Notes under the pieces: model-generated
Told to the model about the DNA's origin: nothing
Seen by the model: the letters and a program-made list of their open reading frames with translations, nothing else
Database searches by the model: none
NCBI RefSeq assembly: GCF_030150205.1
Contig: NZ_JASLGT010000025.1
Location: 1-64,000, forward strand
Length of the DNA stretch: 64,000 bases
Reading direction: 5' to 3'
Origin: Niabella sp.
GTDB taxonomy: Bacteria; Bacteroidota; Bacteroidia; Chitinophagales; Chitinophagaceae
Part shown: piece after piece, positions 62,378-64,000 of the stretch
How positions within the stretch are numbered: position 1 is the first letter of the stretch
How the letters are laid out: each line of letters starts with the position of its first letter
Translations under genes and position numbers: made by a program

Positions 62378-62935
62378 TGCTTTAACGTTTCAGCACGTAA
62401 GATACACAGAAATTCCGGAGTTTCCGGCACCCGTTAACTAGCCGGTTTTGCAGTTCCGGGTAAGTCTTTAAATAAGTGGCAACTGTTCCAGGATCTATCA
62501 GACGATCATATACATGGATGCTGAAAAAATTGTCAGAGACCTGCGACATCAGGTATTGAGGAGCAGCCCATACGATCGTCGTGCTGTGTTTCCTGTTTGC
62601 GCTGCGAAATCAGCCAGGTGATCAATCACTTCTGTCATCATCCTGAATTTTGACAGGCACGCCCAATGAATGAAGCAATCAGAAACGCGCGCAGCATTAC
62701 GCTGAAGATGTTATCCCCCGACTTGCGGGATCCATCCCTGCTTCGTTATGCCGGGCGCAATAATGTGAAGCCGGGGCATCTCAGTAATACGAGACTATCC
62801 CGGCATTGAGCGCCCCTTCCGCTCCTTCCGCTTGCAGCAGAATGCGGTCAGGTGACGAAAGAATGTTCTGGGATCGTACATCGATTTTATAAATATAAAT
62901 CGAATGCGATATGCTTACTCTTTCAATAAAAACAA
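62378..62935. other. 558-bp region without a confident gene
   Basis: On the minus strand a short frame ends just upstream of the HAD gene and reads ...MSQVSDNFFSIHVYDRLIDP, GTVATYLKTYPELQNR, LVNGCRKLRNFCVSYVLKR-stop (about 55 codons from its ATG). It has no recognised homologue and could be a remnant. GCCGGG/CCCGGC arms near 62772-62806 can form a hairpin. No repeat of the CTGATAA family is seen here. Confidence 0.35.
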
Positions 62936-63916
62936 TCAGAGCGGGCGCGGCGGCACCCCTTTGTTGGTTAATTTAACCGGTTGTATAGAGCCATCCTTAT
63001 TGAAATAAAGATGCTCAATACAGGTTTCGCGGGAGTTACCATCTTTTTCGGTAAGCGGACGGCGATGATAGATAATATACCATTCATCTTTGCCTGGCAC
63101 CTGGATAACCGAATGATGCCCGGCGCCCGTTGCAATATCGGGATCCTGTTGCATGATCTTTCCTACCCGCCTGAAGGGCCCCAGGGGTGAATCGGCTACG
63201 GCGTAGGCCACACTGTAATCCGGACCGGTCCACCCCCCTTCGGACCACATAAAATAATACTTTCCTTTGCGGATAAACATTACCGGTCCTTCCACATATT
63301 TTTCCGGTGTGATCTCTTTAAATACCGTACCGTCTTTAAAGGGTATAAATCCTGTAAAATCGTCCTTTAACCGTGCGATATTGCAATGCCGCCATCCTCC
63401 GTAAATAAGGTAATAAGCACCATCCTTATCTTTAAATACAAACTGGTCAATGGGCTGTGCGCCGTTATGAAACCGGTCTACCAGCGGATGGCCCAGGTAA
63501 TCCTTAAAGGGTCCTTCTGGTTTTGACGCCACGGCAACGCCGATGCCTCCCGTTTGCTGATCGTTCTGGATATCGTTGGCACCAAAAAACAAAAAGTACT
63601 GATCCTTCTTTTTTACAATAGCTGGCGCCCAAAGTGCCCGCCGGGCCCATTTTACATCAGCAGTATCCAGGATTCTTTCATGCTTTTTCCAGTGCACGAG
63701 GTCTTTGGAAGAAAATGCATCCATAAACACCTGTTTATTATAGGGCGCAGAAAACGTAGGATAGATCCAGTAGGTCTTATCAAAGATCACCCCCTCCGGG
63801 TCGGCATACCAGCCCGGGAAGAGCGGATTACCTGAAAATTGTTTCTGTCCATGTGCAATGGTGGCTATAAGGATCCACGTCAGCAGCAGCATCTTTTTTT
63901 TCATACGCTTTTTCAT
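62936..63916 (-). CDS. GH43 glycosidase, secreted
   Basis: A 326-aa GH43 with a basic-hydrophobic signal ending near IATIAHGQ; three in-frame ATGs (63916, 63904, 63892) are possible starts. Catalytic base Asp in PGWYADPEGVIF, pKa Asp in QPIDQFVFKDKDG and acid Glu in KYVEGPVMFIRKG are present, with GAGHHSVIQVPGKDEWYIIY at the end of the propeller. Sequence details (WYADPE, EKDGNSRE) set it apart from the three GH43 domains in the PUL. It lies upstream of the arabinose genes on the same strand, giving another source of free arabinose or xylose. Confidence 0.9.
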   Translation of the reverse strand: MKKRMKKKMLLLTWILIATIAHGQKQFSGNPLFPGWYADPEGVIFDKTYWIYPTFSAPYNKQVFMDAFSSKDLVHWKKHERILDTADVKWARRALWAPAIVKKKDQYFLFFGANDIQNDQQTGGIGVAVASKPEGPFKDYLGHPLVDRFHNGAQPIDQFVFKDKDGAYYLIYGGWRHCNIARLKDDFTGFIPFKDGTVFKEITPEKYVEGPVMFIRKGKYYFMWSEGGWTGPDYSVAYAVADSPLGPFRRVGKIMQQDPDIATGAGHHSVIQVPGKDEWYIIYHRRPLTEKDGNSRETCIEHLYFNKDGSIQPVKLTNKGVPPRPL

Positions 63917-64000
63917 TTAAACCGTTCCCCGGTTGCTTAATGCCGGGGTAAAGGGCGTTTATTTCAACAATCGTTCGGCCACAAAGGTAATGGCGGTTTT

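Overview
The window looks like a Bacteroidota chromosome, most likely family Chitinophagaceae (the family is an inference). It has a SusC/SusD pair, many lipoprotein-type glycosidases with Lys-Lys/Cys signal peptides, Reg_prop-type hybrid-sensor machinery, TAnnTTTG promoter-like boxes and A/T-rich start regions without Shine-Dalgarno sequences. It also carries many short-period intergenic repeats.

Region 1 (1-13.7 kb, minus strand) is a polysaccharide utilisation locus, probably for an arabinose-rich glycan. The order of transcription is SusC, SusD, a clan GH-A lipoprotein, GH43, GH43, a GH43 plus Asp-box (possibly GH93) two-domain enzyme, a DUF1680/GH127-type beta-L-arabinofuranosidase with its Cys/Glu zinc site, and a secreted aldose 1-epimerase. 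Region 2 (14.2-20.5 kb, plus strand) holds the sensor. A Reg_prop histidine kinase stops after its ATPase domain, and a separate receiver plus AraC-type HTH protein lies 2.3 kb downstream, with a GH20 hexosaminidase gene between them. This looks like a hybrid two-component system split in two.

Region 3 (20.5-34.7 kb) is mostly housekeeping or accessory: a BaiN/HI0933-type flavoprotein, an acetyl-xylan-esterase-like hydrolase, a VanX-type dipeptidase, a P-loop ATPase, and an operon of PIG-L deacetylase, two previously uncalled small membrane proteins and a sodium symporter. It continues with gamma-glutamyltransferase, a DUF1572/GAF (free Met-R-sulfoxide reductase)/acylphosphatase operon, a degenerate acylphosphatase-like protein and a DUF1080 hydrolase. 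Region 4 (34.8-47.8 kb, plus strand) starts with tRNA-Gly(CCC) and a structured leader. It then runs through a TonB-dependent receptor with a His-rich plug, a small secreted protein, ureA, ureB, ureC, an outer-membrane barrel, ureE, ureF, ureG, ureD, a UreH-like nickel permease, a urea transporter and an AraC regulator. This is a urease module with its own proposed outer- and inner-membrane uptake steps for nickel and urea.

Region 5 (47.8-54.0 kb) has a coiled-coil lipoprotein, a CPA2 antiporter with a cytoplasmic tail, a beta-propeller protein, an unknown lipoprotein and an EcsC protein. Region 6 (54.0-64 kb, minus strand) is L-arabinose catabolism: a HAD phosphatase-like protein, araB, araD, araA and two paralogous sodium/sugar symporters, with a further secreted GH43 upstream. 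Together with region 1 it gives a path from arabinan-type glycan to D-xylulose 5-phosphate.

The intergenic spaces carry families of 7-, 8- and 9-bp period repeats, long imperfect hairpins and a modular element seen at several sites. These explain most gene-free stretches.
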